DNA of 64,000 bases from JBGSUZ01 sp963677505 (GTDB taxonomy: Bacteria > Bacillota > Clostridia > Peptostreptococcales > Acidaminobacteraceae). The first letter of the stretch is position 1. The number at the start of each line of letters is the position of its first letter. A program made the position numbers and the translations under genes. Below, one piece after another: positions 1-10,600 of the stretch. The stretch lies in contig CAXXWB010000017.1 in the NCBI GenBank assembly GCA_963677505.2, forward strand, positions 124,001 to 188,000, in the 5' to 3' direction. The notes under the pieces are model-generated. The model worked only from the letters and a program-made list of their open reading frames with translations. It searched no databases and was not told the DNA's origin.

Positions 1-1444
1 ATGCAAGGTACTCTATGACGCGTTCAAATTTCTCTTTGACTTCATCATATTGTAGATACTCACCTTGGAGGGGTTCAATGCCTTCAACCAAACGGATAGG
101 ATTGCCATCCTTGCCCATTTTCATTTCATCTCGACCTTCGTTGATCGCATAAAGGAGGGCCTTTGCAAGGTTGGCACGAGCGCCGAAGAACTGCATTTCT
201 TTACCAATTTGCATTGCTGATACACAGCATGCAATCCCGTAGTCATCCCCATAAATAGGTCTCATAATGTCGTCGTTTTCATACTGAATTGCCCCTGATT
301 CAATAGACATTTTCATACAATACCGCTTGAAGGCGGCTGGGAAAGCTTCACTCCAAAGAACGGTCATGTTCGGTTCTGGCGCTGGATCTAAATTTGTAAG
401 GGTATTTAAGAATCTGTATGACGTTTTAGTAACTAAAGTTCTACCGTCTAGACCCATACCGCCAATCGATTCCGTGACCCAAGTTGGATCCCCTGCGAAT
501 AGGGTATTGTAGTCAGGTGTTCTCAGGTGTCTAACCATTCTAAGTTTAATGACCAATTGGTCAATGAGTTCCTGTGCGCCTTCTTCTGTGAGAATACCCT
601 CTTCCATGTCTCTTTGAAGGTATATGTCTAAGAAAGTGGTATTTCTGCCCAGTGACATGGCCGCCCCATTATTTTCTCTAACGGCTGCCAAGTATCCAAA
701 GTAGAAGAATTGGATGGCTTCTTGTGCATTTACAGCTGGTTTAGAAATATCGAAACCATATGCTGCTGCCATGACTTTCATTGCTTTAAGGGCTCTGATT
801 TGCATGTTGACTTCTTCTCTAAGTTGAATCGTTTCAGCCGTTGCAGGACCTTTTAGTACGTATTTAAAATCTTTTTGCTTTTCAGCAATGAGTTTATCAA
901 TGCCGTAAAGGGCAATTCTTCTGTAGTCGCCAATGATTCTACCTCGACCGTAAGCATCTGGAAGACCCGTTAAAAGACCTACTGTACGAGCCGCTTTCAT
1001 TTCGTCTGTATAAGCGTCGAATACCCCATCGTTATGGGTTTTTCTGAATTCTACAAACTGCTTTTCCATCGTCTCATCTAAGTGATAGTTATACGCCGCC
1101 AATGAGTCTTTGACCATTTTGAAGCCGCCGTAAGGGTTCACAAGTCTTTTAAGCGGTGCATCTGCTTGGAAGCCTACAATCACTTCATTTTCTTTGTCGA
1201 TGTAGCCTGGTCCATATGCATCAATACTTGAGAATTTCTCTGTAGCAATATCGATAATGCCCTTTTCAATTTCTTCTTTGATTAGGGCTTCTGATTTTTC
1301 CCAAACGCTATTTGTTTTGGATGTTGTTCCAACTAAAAAGGATTCATCACCCTCGTAAGGTTGATAATTTTCCTGAATAAATAATCTAACGTCAATCTCC
1401 TGTTGCCATTTGTCGCCTTTAAAGCCTCTCCATGGGTTCATCAT
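1..1444 (-). CDS. pflB: Pyruvate formate-lyase (formate C-acetyltransferase), N-terminal 481 codons
   Basis: Glycyl-radical enzyme that converts pyruvate plus CoA to acetyl-CoA and formate in anaerobic fermentation. Translating the minus strand from 1444 gives MMNPWRGFKGDKWQQEI and an uninterrupted frame to the window edge. The tandem-cysteine active-site motif IACCVSAM lies near positions 215-240, and the substrate-side blocks YGPGYIDKE and LPDAYGRGRIIGDYRR are present. The family is usually 740-760 aa, so about a third, including the C-terminal glycyl-radical loop, lies outside the window. The start is the first of two adjacent ATGs, 8 nt after AGGAGA. pflA, the usual partner, is not visible. 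Upstream DNA has a CRP/FNR-like palindrome placed for activation. Identification is firm. Confidence 0.96.
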   Translation of the reverse strand, partial: MMNPWRGFKGDKWQQEIDVRLFIQENYQPYEGDESFLVGTTSKTNSVWEKSEALIKEEIEKGIIDIATEKFSSIDAYGPGYIDKENEVIVGFQADAPLKRLVNPYGGFKMVKDSLAAYNYHLDETMEKQFVEFRKTHNDGVFDAYTDEMKAARTVGLLTGLPDAYGRGRIIGDYRRIALYGIDKLIAEKQKDFKYVLKGPATAETIQLREEVNMQIRALKAMKVMAAAYGFDISKPAVNAQEAIQFFYFGYLAAVRENNGAAMSLGRNTTFLDIYLQRDMEEGILTEEGAQELIDQLVIKLRMVRHLRTPDYNTLFAGDPTWVTESIGGMGLDGRTLVTKTSYRFLNTLTNLDPAPEPNMTVLWSEAFPAAFKRYCMKMSIESGAIQYENDDIMRPIYGDDYGIACCVSAMQIGKEMQFFGARANLAKALLYAINEGRDEMKMGKDGNPIRLVEGIEPLQGEYLQYDEVKEKFERVIEYLA

Positions 1445-1512
1445 GTCAGCACTCTCCTTTTACTTCATTTTCTAAGGTCATCTATAAGATTAAGGTTCTT
1501 AATTAACGGTTA

Positions 1513-1562
1513 TAGCCTCATAATAGCCCATTTTTGTAAATAAAAATGTGACCACAAGCACA
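1513..1562 (-). promoter_or_regulatory. Candidate pflB promoter with CRP/FNR-type site centred at -41.5
   Basis: The palindrome TGTGCTTGTGGTCACA (minus strand, 1547-1562) differs at one base from the CRP consensus TGTGA-N6-TCACA. A TATTAT -10 hexamer lies at 1520-1525. If transcription starts about 7 nt downstream (near 1513), the palindrome is centred at about -41.5, the class II activator position. That spacing is inference; the regulator itself is not in the window. Confidence 0.4.
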
Positions 1563-1814
1563 AAATGAAATTATGACAAACTTGTTATTGTTCAGAATTT
1601 TGTGCGCATATGACGGATTTTTCTATTTATTTGCCGAATGATAGTGATATATTAACAAATATCGTTCGCAATTTCTACCTTTAATTTGTTTATTTTTTAT
1701 AAACACTGTTTTAATATTCGTATTTTTAATATATTACCTATTATTTTCCCTTCCGTTGAAATAAGACTCCCTTTCATATAAACTGTATTTATGAATATTT
1801 TAGGGAGGCACTTC
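1563..1814. other. AT-rich intergenic region between pflB and the ATP-grasp pair
   Basis: Together with the pflB promoter this forms a divergent spacer of about 370 nt. I see no convincing ORF or terminator. The AT-rich part at 1620-1790 presumably carries the promoter for the rightward ATP-grasp genes, but I could not choose one clear -35/-10 pair. The Shine-Dalgarno GGGAGG at 1802-1807 fixes the start of the next gene. Confidence 0.4.
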
Positions 1815-2703
1815 ATGTACGGATGGATTGTTTATAACGGCGCACTTCGCATTAAAAAAATAGAAAAATTAGTTGAAAGACTTTCCAGCCGAGGGGCTGA
1901 AAAAGGAATGACCTTGGAACTGGTAAAAAATAATGAACTCCTTCCAAGCTATGGGGCAAAAGGTGAAGCAGAACTTACGACCTTAAAGCCTTTTAAAAAG
2001 CCTGAGTTTATTATTTTCTGGGACAAAGACATTTTCCTTGCCAAGCATTTAGAAATGATGGGCTTTAAGCTTTTTAACTCTAGAGAAGCCATTGAAGTCT
2101 GCGACAATAAGGCTTTAACCCAACTAAAGCTTGCCAATTTAGGCATCCGAATGCCTAAAACTATAGTTGGCCCTTTTGTCTTTCATAAACAAAATTTGAG
2201 CGATACTTATATTGACCATGTTTTTGAGACCCTTGGACCGTCTGTTGTATTGAAAGAATCTCATGGTTCTTTTGGTATGCAGGTCTATAAAGTAGACAGC
2301 CGTGAAGCTTTTAAAGAAAAAGTTGAAGGGATTGGCAATAACGCTTTCATCATGCAAGAATACATTGAAACAACTTATGGCAGAGATGTTCGAGTTAATA
2401 TTATTGGTGGTAAAATCGTTGGGGCTATGAAGCGTCAAAGCACAGAGGATTTTAGAGCTAACATCACCTTAGGGCGGCGTGGGAGAAGTCGTGAACCTCA
2501 CTAAAGACCAAGAACAACTTGCTCTTTTAGCCCACAATGCCATTGGACTTGATTTTAGCGGCATTGACCTTCTTTATGGCGAAAATGAGGAACCCATTCT
2601 CTGCGAAGTGAACTCCAATGTGAATTACCTCAGCTATGAAGATTTGTCAGGCATAGATTTTAGCGGTCTTTTGGTAGATTATATTGCAGAGCAGGTGAAA
2701 TAA
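1815..2703 (+). CDS. RimK-like ATP-grasp ligase (first of pair), one-base frameshift at 2475
   Basis: ATP-grasp ligase of the RimK/glutamate-ligase type, which joins an amino acid or small acid to an amine through an acyl-phosphate. The start at 1815 (MYGWIVYNGALRIKK) is chosen because GGGAGG sits 7 nt upstream; an in-frame ATG at 1791 lacks a ribosome site. Family features are DNKALTQLKLANLGIRMPKT, the lysine-bearing VVLKESHGSFGMQVYKV and the metal-binding end LCEVNSNVNY. The frame breaks in the glycine-rich stretch after ANITLGG: an extra C at 2475 separates it from VGEVVNLTKDQEQ. Removing it gives 295 aa, normal for the family. The stop overlaps the next start (TAATG at 2701-2705), so the pair is translationally coupled. 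Substrate unknown. Confidence 0.8.
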
Positions 2704-3513
2704 TGACAGCAGACTCATTAGAACGGCCTGTAAAGGGACTTTTACTTTACAACCGAGAAGACTATGACAAAAATGCCAGCTACGTCGACTGGCTGATTAG
2801 AGAGGCTCAAAAAAAGGGCTTACAACTTTCCTTTCAACTTAAGGACGTCTTTTTAAAAAAAGGACTAGAGGCCAATCACGGTTTTACATTTTTGATTAAC
2901 CGAACCCGTTCTTATGAAATTAGTTTAATGTTTGAATTAAACGGCATCAGGGTTTTTTAACAACGCTCAGGTAACACTGCTTGGCAATAATAAACTGGCA
3001 GGTTATAAATTTGCTCAATCTAAAGGCTATGAAATTGCCCCGCTGTTTTTAGATTTTGCTCACCGCGAAAATGTGATCTCAAAACCCAACGACGGACACG
3101 GTGGCGAGGGTATTGGTCTTCTCAGCCAAATCCATTTAGACGATGGCTACTTCCGAATTCAGCAAGGTCTTGTAACGGATATTGTAGGGGATATTCGCTT
3201 TTATATTATTGACAACCAAATCGTTCATGGCATATTGCGCTCCTCGGGCGAAAAGTTAGTTTCCAACTACTCTCAAGGGGGAAAAGTTGAAATTTACCCA
3301 TATTCTCCCGATGAAAAAGCTTACGTCGAAGCCTTGATTGAAAACCTTCATGTGGATTATGCTGGCATTGATTTTCTTTTGACCCATGATGGTCGATTAA
3401 TTTTTAACGAAATAGAAGATGTGGTGGGCAGCCGTATGTTAAGCCACTTGGGTATTAACAATACGACGGATTTATTTTTGGCTCATATTATGAGCATTAC
3501 GAACAAAAAATAA
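2703..3513 (+). CDS. RimK-like ATP-grasp ligase (second of pair), frameshift in a T run at 2953-2958
   Basis: A second, divergent ATP-grasp protein coupled to the preceding gene by TAATG. The first segment, MTADSLERPVKGLLLYNRED, runs to a stop at 2958-2960. Reading on in the +1 frame gives FNNAQVTLLGNNKLAGYKFA and then SKPNDGHGGEGIGLL and IFNEIEDVVGSRML, the ATP-grasp lysine/glycine loop and metal-binding end. The break is a six-T run where five T would keep frame; the corrected product is 269 aa. Two tandem ATP-grasp ligases without an obvious substrate protein are unusual. They could act in series on one metabolite or peptide. The family is clear, the specificity is not. Confidence 0.75.
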
Positions 3514-3540
3514 GCGCTGAGCCTCAGCGCTTATTTTTTT
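3512..3540. terminator. Bidirectional terminator between ATP-grasp pair and surface-protein gene
   Basis: AAGCGCTG (3512-3519), a 5-nt loop and CAGCGCTT (3525-3532) form an 8-bp stem followed by ATTTTTTTATTTT on the plus strand. The A-rich left flank provides a U tract for the leftward transcript that ends at 3539. Confidence 0.85.
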
Positions 3541-4911
3541 ATTTTGCAGGTTGATTGTACAACAAATCGAAAATGTTGCCTGTAATGTCTATCTTCGCTT
3601 CTCCTGGGGCATCCCCATAGATTAAGGTTCGTTTCCTCTCCTCATTTTCTATGGTCACTCGAATCTGATATGCCTTTTTCAAATTCTTGTTTTCCCAACT
3701 TTTTGTGCTGTCTGCAAAGGGGAGTATATAGGTCGTTCCGTAGAGTCCCTTGTTTTGAAGCTTAAGGGCTAATGGAAACTTTACATTATAGCCCACTTCG
3801 TCTTTATAGTAATAAAGATTGCCCTTTGTGTCTTTGTAAGTCATCGCTTCCAGTTCTGGAGATAGGTTTAAGGATACCTTGTCCACCTTCCCTCTGGTTT
3901 CAACTGAAAAAGTCAGCTTTTCCATGGACAAAAACCGATAGGGTTCATTGGTCATTTGTTCACCAAAAGCATTTTTCTGACCTCGCCAGTGTTGCCACGC
4001 CCCTTTGACGCTAATGTTTTCAATCCCAAAAGCTTCTATGGGTACGACTCTCTTACTCTCTGCCCACGCCCCTTTAGGGTCTGTAACCACCCCACGCCAT
4101 TCTATGGTTTTGCCCTTTTCCACGGTCAAAGGTTTTAAATTCACCTGCTGACCTGAAGATAAATCGCTGAAACTCTGGTATAAAACTTCCTCTTTCTGGT
4201 CGCATTTCAGATACACGTCCAGTTTCAGACGGTCCTCATCTGGGTCGCTTACCCTTAGGGTCACTTCATGTTGATCCCCTTCATAAAGAGGGTTTGGTAC
4301 CAGTTTCACAAAGTCTACCACAGGCGGGCGGTTGCTGATGGTTGTGACTTTAAAACTCTTTTCTTTTGCTATGGCTGGGTCTTCTGAATCCATGGCCTTT
4401 ACCACGAAGGTATAGGTCTTATCTTCTAAAACCTTGTCATTTACCGTTTGGGGGATGTAGAAAGAAGTATCCTTCCAAGTTCTTTCTGGGTAAGGCGATT
4501 CTGTTTTTACGTTACCTTTTTCTTTCGTTAAGACAATTTTGTTCAGTATAGGGGTCTTGCCATCGTACATTTGAATTTCCATATGGTGTGCATAAGGGTA
4601 GCTGGTCCAAAGATTGTGAAAAATAACGTTATTCCCTGTTTGAAAAGCCGTCAGAGGGTTCTCTGGTTTTTCAGACTTTAGGTTGGCGTCCATTAAAAGT
4701 CTGACCTCAGGGGTAATTTCTTTCATAACAGGTTCAGACCAAGCCCCTTCTTGATCCTTTACTCGGTAGTAAAGCTCTAGGGTTTCACCTTTTTTGATGT
4801 TGGCGATTTCTATTTCCGTTCCCAGTGGTCCCTTTTTCATTTGCCAGTTCTTGTCGGTGGTTTTTCTATACTGCCACTCTACCTCGGTTATACCTCGACT
4901 GCTTTGACTCT
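3539..4911 (-). CDS. Large surface protein, exon 2 (C-terminal 457 residues) after the group II intron
   Basis: Second exon of the surface-protein gene whose first exon is 7647-12204. It opens at 4911, completes a split CAG codon and continues SQSSRGITEVEWQYRKTTDK through the segment beginning MKKGPLGTEIEIANIKKGET to the stop at 3539. The ATG at 4840 looks like a gene start but has no ribosome site and lies inside this exon. Exon 1 (4558 nt) plus exon 2 (1373 nt) is 5931 nt, exactly 1977 codons, so splicing restores a 1976-aa protein. The region contains Ig/PKD-like beta-sandwich segments (RPPVVDFVKLVPNPLYEGD; RVSDPDEDRLKLDVYLK). No cell-wall sorting motif is seen; the C-terminus is IFDLLYNQPAK. 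Function unknown, presumably structural or adhesive outside the cell. Confidence 0.8.
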
Positions 4912-4960
4912 ATAGCGATAGGTAACCTTTTGAAGTTATCTTCAGGTTTTCCCCCGCTCA

Positions 4961-4994
4961 GAACCGTGCGTGCGCCTTTCAGCGCACACGGCTC
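4961..4994 (-). ncRNA. Group II intron domain V catalytic hairpin
   Basis: A 34-nt hairpin with arms GAGCCGTGTGCG and CGCACGCACGGTTC around an AAAG-containing loop. The size, the GAGCCGU start and the GGUUC end are diagnostic of domain V, the catalytic metal-binding core. It lies about 49 nt from the 3' splice site, leaving room for domain VI. Confidence 0.93.
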
Positions 4995-5050
4995 GCCAAC
5001 ATACTAACTTACTCCCCTCCATCGGGTTTCAATAAATAGTAGACTCACGT

Positions 5051-6949
5051 CTACACTTTACACGAAGAATCTCTCGTTTTGAGTTTAACTCTATAATTTC
5101 TTATTTTGTTTTTAGCTTTATCGGGTACAATATCATCAATGACTTTACCATGAACGTATTCATCACAAGTTGTACAAAGCCAAATCAGGTTTGGTACTTT
5201 GTTTATCTTGTCAGAGGGTATATCTTCTCTTAATCGGTGACAGTGCCATGAACTCTTATTTAGGATTTCCCCGCAACATCGACATTTGCCCTTATCTCTA
5301 TTGAATGAGTATTCTCTGTTCATAAAATACTCAAAACTATTAGATGGGATTGCTCCATTCGATTTATTGTCCACCTCATCTTCAATACAAGGTCTATCGA
5401 GTGGATGTCGTTTGGCTCGTTTATTATGCTTGAGGTATAATTCCCTACCATCTGTGCTGTAAGGAGTTATTTTCTGGTCGAAGATAGACTTGACATACTC
5501 TACTGGAGTGAGAAAGGCTTTTGTTATGCCCACATAGTGACCTTCATACTTTACGGCATAAGTTTTTGTATCTATTTTTGCATGCCTATGGATTTTATTC
5601 GTAAGTTCCCTGAGTGGGATTTTATGCTTACGATAATTCTTTCCATACATTTTCTTGAAAGTATGATATGCACACTCGTTGACGTTGTTATCCAAGTACC
5701 TATAGGCTTTGCTACATACTGATATTTTCCAGTATTCAGTTAACCCAATAATCATAGAGTTTATCTTTTCGATTTTATAGGCTTTTGATACCTCGTCTGG
5801 TGACATTTTTATTGCTTTTACTTCCTCACATATCTTTCTGGTTTGTCTTTTAACTCTGTCTGAATCAGGGTATACCCTGACAATTTGTCTATCTGTTGGT
5901 TTATTTGGCGTTTTTCTTGCCATTCCAACCTCAATGCAAAATCCTAAAAATTTTATTGGCTTTAGTCTTAAATCGGTTATGAGTGTCTTTTCCTCTGATA
6001 GCTCTAACTTGTATGTTTTCTTGAATTCTTTCTTCAATTTGTTCAGGTATTGTTCGGCATATGTTACGTGGGTTGTTAGTATTATCCAATCATCAGCGTA
6101 TCTAACCAAGTAGAGTGGTTTATATCCTTTATTTCTGAGAACCTTTCTCTTCCAGTCCTCGTTTTGAGGTCCTTCTGGGATTAAGTATTCTCTTCCTACT
6201 TGCCAGTCAAAGTCATTCAAATATATGTTAGCCAGTAGTGGTGAAATGATTCCGCCTTGAGGTGTGCCTGCGTTTGTATGAAAGTGTTTGTTACTTTCAA
6301 TATATCCAGCTTTCAGCATCTCTTTTAGTATACTCAGGATTCTTTTATCTCTAACCCCGATTTTCCACACTTTATTGAGTAAAATTCTATGGTTGATGTT
6401 ATCAAAGTATCCTTTGATGTCACCTTCGATTGCAATACAGGGCGTTTCCTTAGCACGCGGATTGCTGATTAAGGCTATTATTTGCCTTATTGCATGCTTT
6501 CCCCCTCGATATGGTCTAAACCCAAAACTATGTCTGTAGAATTTTGCTTCCGCAATTGGGTCTATAACAATTCGTATGCATTCCTGAATAATTCTATCAA
6601 TTAGCGTCGGTATCCCAAGTGGTCTTTCTTTTCCATTGCTTTTGGCAATGTACACTCTTCTAACTGGTCTGGGTTTGTAATTCCCTGCGCTTGTTTGTAT
6701 CAACGAGATTAGTTCCTCTCTTTTCATAGAAAGGTATTTGTCGATTTTGAATCCATCTACTCCGCTCGTTTTCGCCCCAGAATTTGACTTTATGTTGTGA
6801 ATTGCTGTTGTTATTGTTATCTCATTGAATGCAACTTCCCATATCCCATGAAACGCATATCCAAGTTTGCTTTTGTCATAAATGAAATCCAGTGTATCCC
6901 TTAATTCAGCTTCACTCGAAAACTTACCGTTTAAATGCACGGGCTTCAC
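5051..6949 (-). CDS. ltrA: Group II intron-encoded reverse transcriptase/maturase with HNH endonuclease domain
   Basis: Multifunctional intron-encoded protein of 632 aa: it helps the intron RNA fold and splice and copies it into DNA at new sites by target-primed reverse transcription. RT blocks run in order: NSGAKTSGVDGFKID (about 56-70), SNGKERPLGIPTLIDRIIQE (104-123), FRPYRGGKHAI (144-154), GDIKGYFDNI (176-185), GTPQGGIISPLLANIYLN (228-245) and the catalytic YADD (284-287). A maturase X region follows. The C-terminal Cys-rich part from about residue 556 (CRCCGE, WHCHR, LCTTCDEY) is an HNH nuclease module for second-strand cleavage. All catalytic residues I looked for are present and the ORF is full length, so the element may still be mobile. 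The start at 6949 is the first ATG and lies within intron domain IV. Confidence 0.96.
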   Translation of the reverse strand: MKPVHLNGKFSSEAELRDTLDFIYDKSKLGYAFHGIWEVAFNEITITTAIHNIKSNSGAKTSGVDGFKIDKYLSMKREELISLIQTSAGNYKPRPVRRVYIAKSNGKERPLGIPTLIDRIIQECIRIVIDPIAEAKFYRHSFGFRPYRGGKHAIRQIIALISNPRAKETPCIAIEGDIKGYFDNINHRILLNKVWKIGVRDKRILSILKEMLKAGYIESNKHFHTNAGTPQGGIISPLLANIYLNDFDWQVGREYLIPEGPQNEDWKRKVLRNKGYKPLYLVRYADDWIILTTHVTYAEQYLNKLKKEFKKTYKLELSEEKTLITDLRLKPIKFLGFCIEVGMARKTPNKPTDRQIVRVYPDSDRVKRQTRKICEEVKAIKMSPDEVSKAYKIEKINSMIIGLTEYWKISVCSKAYRYLDNNVNECAYHTFKKMYGKNYRKHKIPLRELTNKIHRHAKIDTKTYAVKYEGHYVGITKAFLTPVEYVKSIFDQKITPYSTDGRELYLKHNKRAKRHPLDRPCIEDEVDNKSNGAIPSNSFEYFMNREYSFNRDKGKCRCCGEILNKSSWHCHRLREDIPSDKINKVPNLIWLCTTCDEYVHGKVIDDIVPDKAKNKIRNYRVKLKTRDSSCKV

Positions 6950-7646
6950 CTCCGTGGTTCGGTATCTTATGTTTAGTTAAGATATCATCTTCCACGAGAG
7001 ATTCTTTCGTATTAGTTTGTCTGGTCTCCTTCGCCATGTAATGGTCTTTCTCCATCTCGGACTACTATGAGACCTCTGACTTCTTGTGCCTTTCACAGCT
7101 CTATCAAGCTCCACGCACAAGCTCTCAAACGTTCCATCATATTTATCCTATTGTGTGTCCTTTAGGTCAATGCTGTGGCCCGAGGAATTCTAACACGGTT
7201 TGAATCATAGTTGTTCCGTGTTTATCGTAAATCATTTCATATTCACGACCACATGCTGAACCACACAGCAGCATATGGTATTCCCAATTTCTCTATCTTT
7301 CGATAGCCGACCTTAACGAGCTTAACGCATTTTCACTTTCGTTAACCATGGGATACGGATGCCCGCCTCATTATTATCCATATCCTTTGGAGGACTTAGG
7401 TTTTCAGAGTACGTCTTCACCTGGCTTAACACCTCAATTAATGATAGTTAATTGACGCATTCAGGAGTATTAGCACGCGTACCTTCTCAGGATTGATATT
7501 ATCCTTCATTGAAGTTGATTCTGTACGGCAAGGGGGTTTCACCCTTGTATTCAATATGATAGTTCTCTACCTAATTTAATGCCTTAGGTATGGCTACTTT
7601 CGGTGTTAGAATATCCCTCTAACCCTTGTGTAGCAACGTTTCGCAC

Positions 7647-10600
7647 GATGGTCTAAGTCATAAGAAGTATTGTCAAAGGCTTTAAGCGAAAATGGGGCAT
7701 AATTTGAATACTGGACTTCCATTTTTGCTATCGGTCTTCTATGTACATAGACTTTCATTTCATCGGTATTAGAATCTTTGTTGTAATTTTGGAAATTGGC
7801 GTCTGTACTTGGCTGATCAGTTGCTCTGTAAAAGACGTTGTATAGTCCGACTTTATCGAAAACACTTACTGGGGCTGCACGCTTAACATTATGGTAAATG
7901 GACTGCCCTTCGCTGTTTTCAAAGTAGGTGCTGTTTTGAAGGTGATTGTAGACTTCGTTGATTTTGTTGTCGCCCTCTAAGTCACTAAAATAGCTGTTAT
8001 ACGTAACCGTATCTTCGCCTTTAATAACGTAAAGCCCATCTTGACCTTCAACAAAATTTTTGTTCTCTTCGGTGATGTCTGAGAGCATATTTTCCAATCC
8101 ATCTGCATCGTACTGCTTGCCGTTAGGTGTGGCGGTTATCATATCCCTTAGATTGATTTCCGTTTTCTTGTTTGTACTTCGGTCAATGTATTTAGGATTG
8201 GTTGCGACTTTGACTTTGATGTTATTGGCTTTGATATAGTCTAAAAGCTTTGGATCTACCTTTTGGAAAGAATCTTTTTCGCCAAGGTAGAGAATGTACT
8301 TTTCTGAATTTGGTCTAAAGGTTGTGGTTGGCAGTTTTGAAAGGTCTGTAGCGTAGAATTTCCAGCCTGCAATATTGGTTGAATTTGGTTCCTGCTTGAA
8401 ACCTACAACTTTATAGTTATAAGTACAAGCCCAAGACCAATAACCATCCTTATCTTTTCTGCTACCTGTATAAACAGCATTATAACTCTGCAATTTTCCC
8501 TCAACTGCGTAAGAATAAGACGAAAAATCACTTATACCGCCAAATGTAAATGCTGTTGGTACATAATAATAATGATATACCGTAGAAGGTGGTGGTGTAT
8601 TTGGATACCCGCTACCGCCCTCTACTCCAGTCCATTCATCAATTAATCCAAAAGATTTAGCATACTCATGAACAGCCTCATTAGGTACATAATCTGTTAT
8701 TTTACTTTGAACTAAATATTGTGGAACACCGCTTTTAAGTGGAAGGTAAGACCCCTCTGGAAAAACGTAACCAGCTTCCCAATTATAGCTTGGTGTACTG
8801 TACATAGTACGATGATCGTTTGGACTCCAAGTCCCAATTTTACTATAAGTAAAAACACCATCATCATTTAGATTAAAACCATTACTATCATATGTTGCAT
8901 GTGTTTCAATCGAATAAGTGTATACGTCACCATTATTAGCATATGCTTTTGATGGTATTTCTAGATGATCTATCCCTCCAATTGCTTTATCTAAATTTGA
9001 TAAATTAGTAAGTTTTACAACTTGATTTTGATAATCTAATTTTGTCACAGTACATTGCCAACCATTATTCAAATATGCGTATACTCTACTAGATACATCT
9101 TGGTACGAACTTGCAAACCCAAAACCAGTGTTTTGTCCGAAAGCACTTAGACCGCCACCAAAACCGTACCAGTCGCCACCAGAAACACGTACAGCCAATC
9201 CCCCAGCAAATAATTTTATATTTGTGACATTACTAAACTGCGGCATTTTCCAAAATGGCGCAGTATTTCCAGTGCCTATAACACGTTGAAAACCGTAACC
9301 TTCTCTAGCAGATGTGTTTGAATAGTAAGCAAATATCCGACCAAAGTCCAATTCGCCGTCATAACCATCAAACATGCCATTTAATGGTTTATATTGTTTT
9401 AACGCACCCGCTGCGTATACCGAACCATCATTTGATAACGCATATAAAATTACACCATCACCGCTTATCTCTTTTATATTTGACATGTATTTTGTAAATG
9501 GTAAGTAATCATATACAGTTTCTGTTATATTGGCAGAACTACCGCAATAGTATAAATCTCCATTTTCAAGTAAAATGACAAATAATCGACCTACTGATGC
9601 CATTTGCTTAACTCTAGCTGGAAATACTCCAGTAATAGGTCCTAGAGTATAAGACCCGTCTGAATATTCAATTAAACTACCCCATTGAGCTACTTTATAT
9701 TTTTGAGTTGTTTCATCGTTAATAAAGTCAAATCCATTTGCTTCGGCATTTGTGAATCGCCCCACATATTTTGAATCGGTATTCACCATCATTTTTACAT
9801 TGAGGTAATTGTCAAAGCTTTCTCCAACATATTCATTGAGCCGTGTTCCCAGTTGATTGAACTTATCCCCTGTATAATCTGTAACAACGATTACATCGAC
9901 TTTCTTTTCCGTCTTGGGATAAAAACTGACAACTGGGTTATGGTTATTGACTTCAACTATTTTTTCGCCGTTATTTATTTTATAGTCACCATTTGAGACA
10001 AATTCAGGAATGGTTTGTTGCCCGAATCCTTCTTTTACTCTTAAATAGATTCTGTACTTACCAACTTGATCTGCTATGATCTCTAGTTTATTATCATCTG
10101 GCAAAGTAGCAGTTTTTAGGAATGTAAGGGTCTCATCATCGAAACTGCCATCGTTGTCCTTGTCGAAAGCATAATACCAAGAACGTTCTGCGATGTAGTC
10201 GCCATCTATGGATTCAGAGTTGTCAAAGAAGGTCATTCCGACTTTTTTATCACTGTCTCTGTAATAAGTATCAAAAGACGATACCACCACTTCTGGTTTT
10301 AAATCCTCTGAGATATTAATAATCATTGATTGAGTGCTACTCATACCTGCGCTATTAAAAGCGGTACACTCTACATAATATGACCCCAACTTTTTAAAGA
10401 GGGTATCTATGTTCTTGCCTTTTAAAGTCTTTGCTTTTATTACACTTGGGTCTTGTCCATCAAAAGGTTTGATTTTCCAAGTCACCTGTTCTTCTGTGGT
10501 GGTGTAATTCATTATGTTAGACACATTAGAATGGAACGTCACTTTTCGGTTTTCTTTTAAAGTTCCTGAAACGTCAATATCCAACATAGGCGGTGGTGGT

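Larger units (their letters stand above)
4912..7646 (-). mobile_element. Group II intron, 2735 nt, inserted in frame in the surface-protein gene
   Basis: Self-splicing retroelement in the same orientation as its host gene. The 5' end is GTGCGAAACG at 7646, matching the GUGYG start; the 3' end is CGCTAT at 4912, matching the usual AY end. Domain V is plain at 4961-4994: GAGCCGTGTGCG, a GAAA-type loop, then GCACGCACGGTTC. Domain VI follows at about 4912-4960. The RT/maturase ORF (5051-6949) occupies domain IV, and 6950-7646 holds domains I-III. Exon ends join as GACCATC/AGAGTC, which restores the host frame and a conserved-looking motif, SYDLDHQSQSSRGI. The element therefore looks intact and splicing-competent, and the host protein should depend on it. 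I did not identify EBS/IBS pairings with confidence. Confidence 0.93.

Noticed and set aside
327..512. 61-aa plus-strand ORF
   Set aside because: Lies antisense inside pflB and has no ribosome site or family.
2470..2480. Phase-variable switch in the ATP-grasp genes
   Set aside because: The break at 2475 is not in a long homopolymer or repeat and the second (six T) is too short for strong slippage; parallels elsewhere suggest sequence error.
4825..5007. 60-aa ORF over the intron 3' end
   Set aside because: Antisense to intron domains V-VI and the exon junction, which explain the sequence.
7606..7646. C-terminal residues AKRCYTRVRGIF of the unspliced surface protein
   Set aside because: Encoded by the first nucleotides of the group II intron; not part of the spliced protein.
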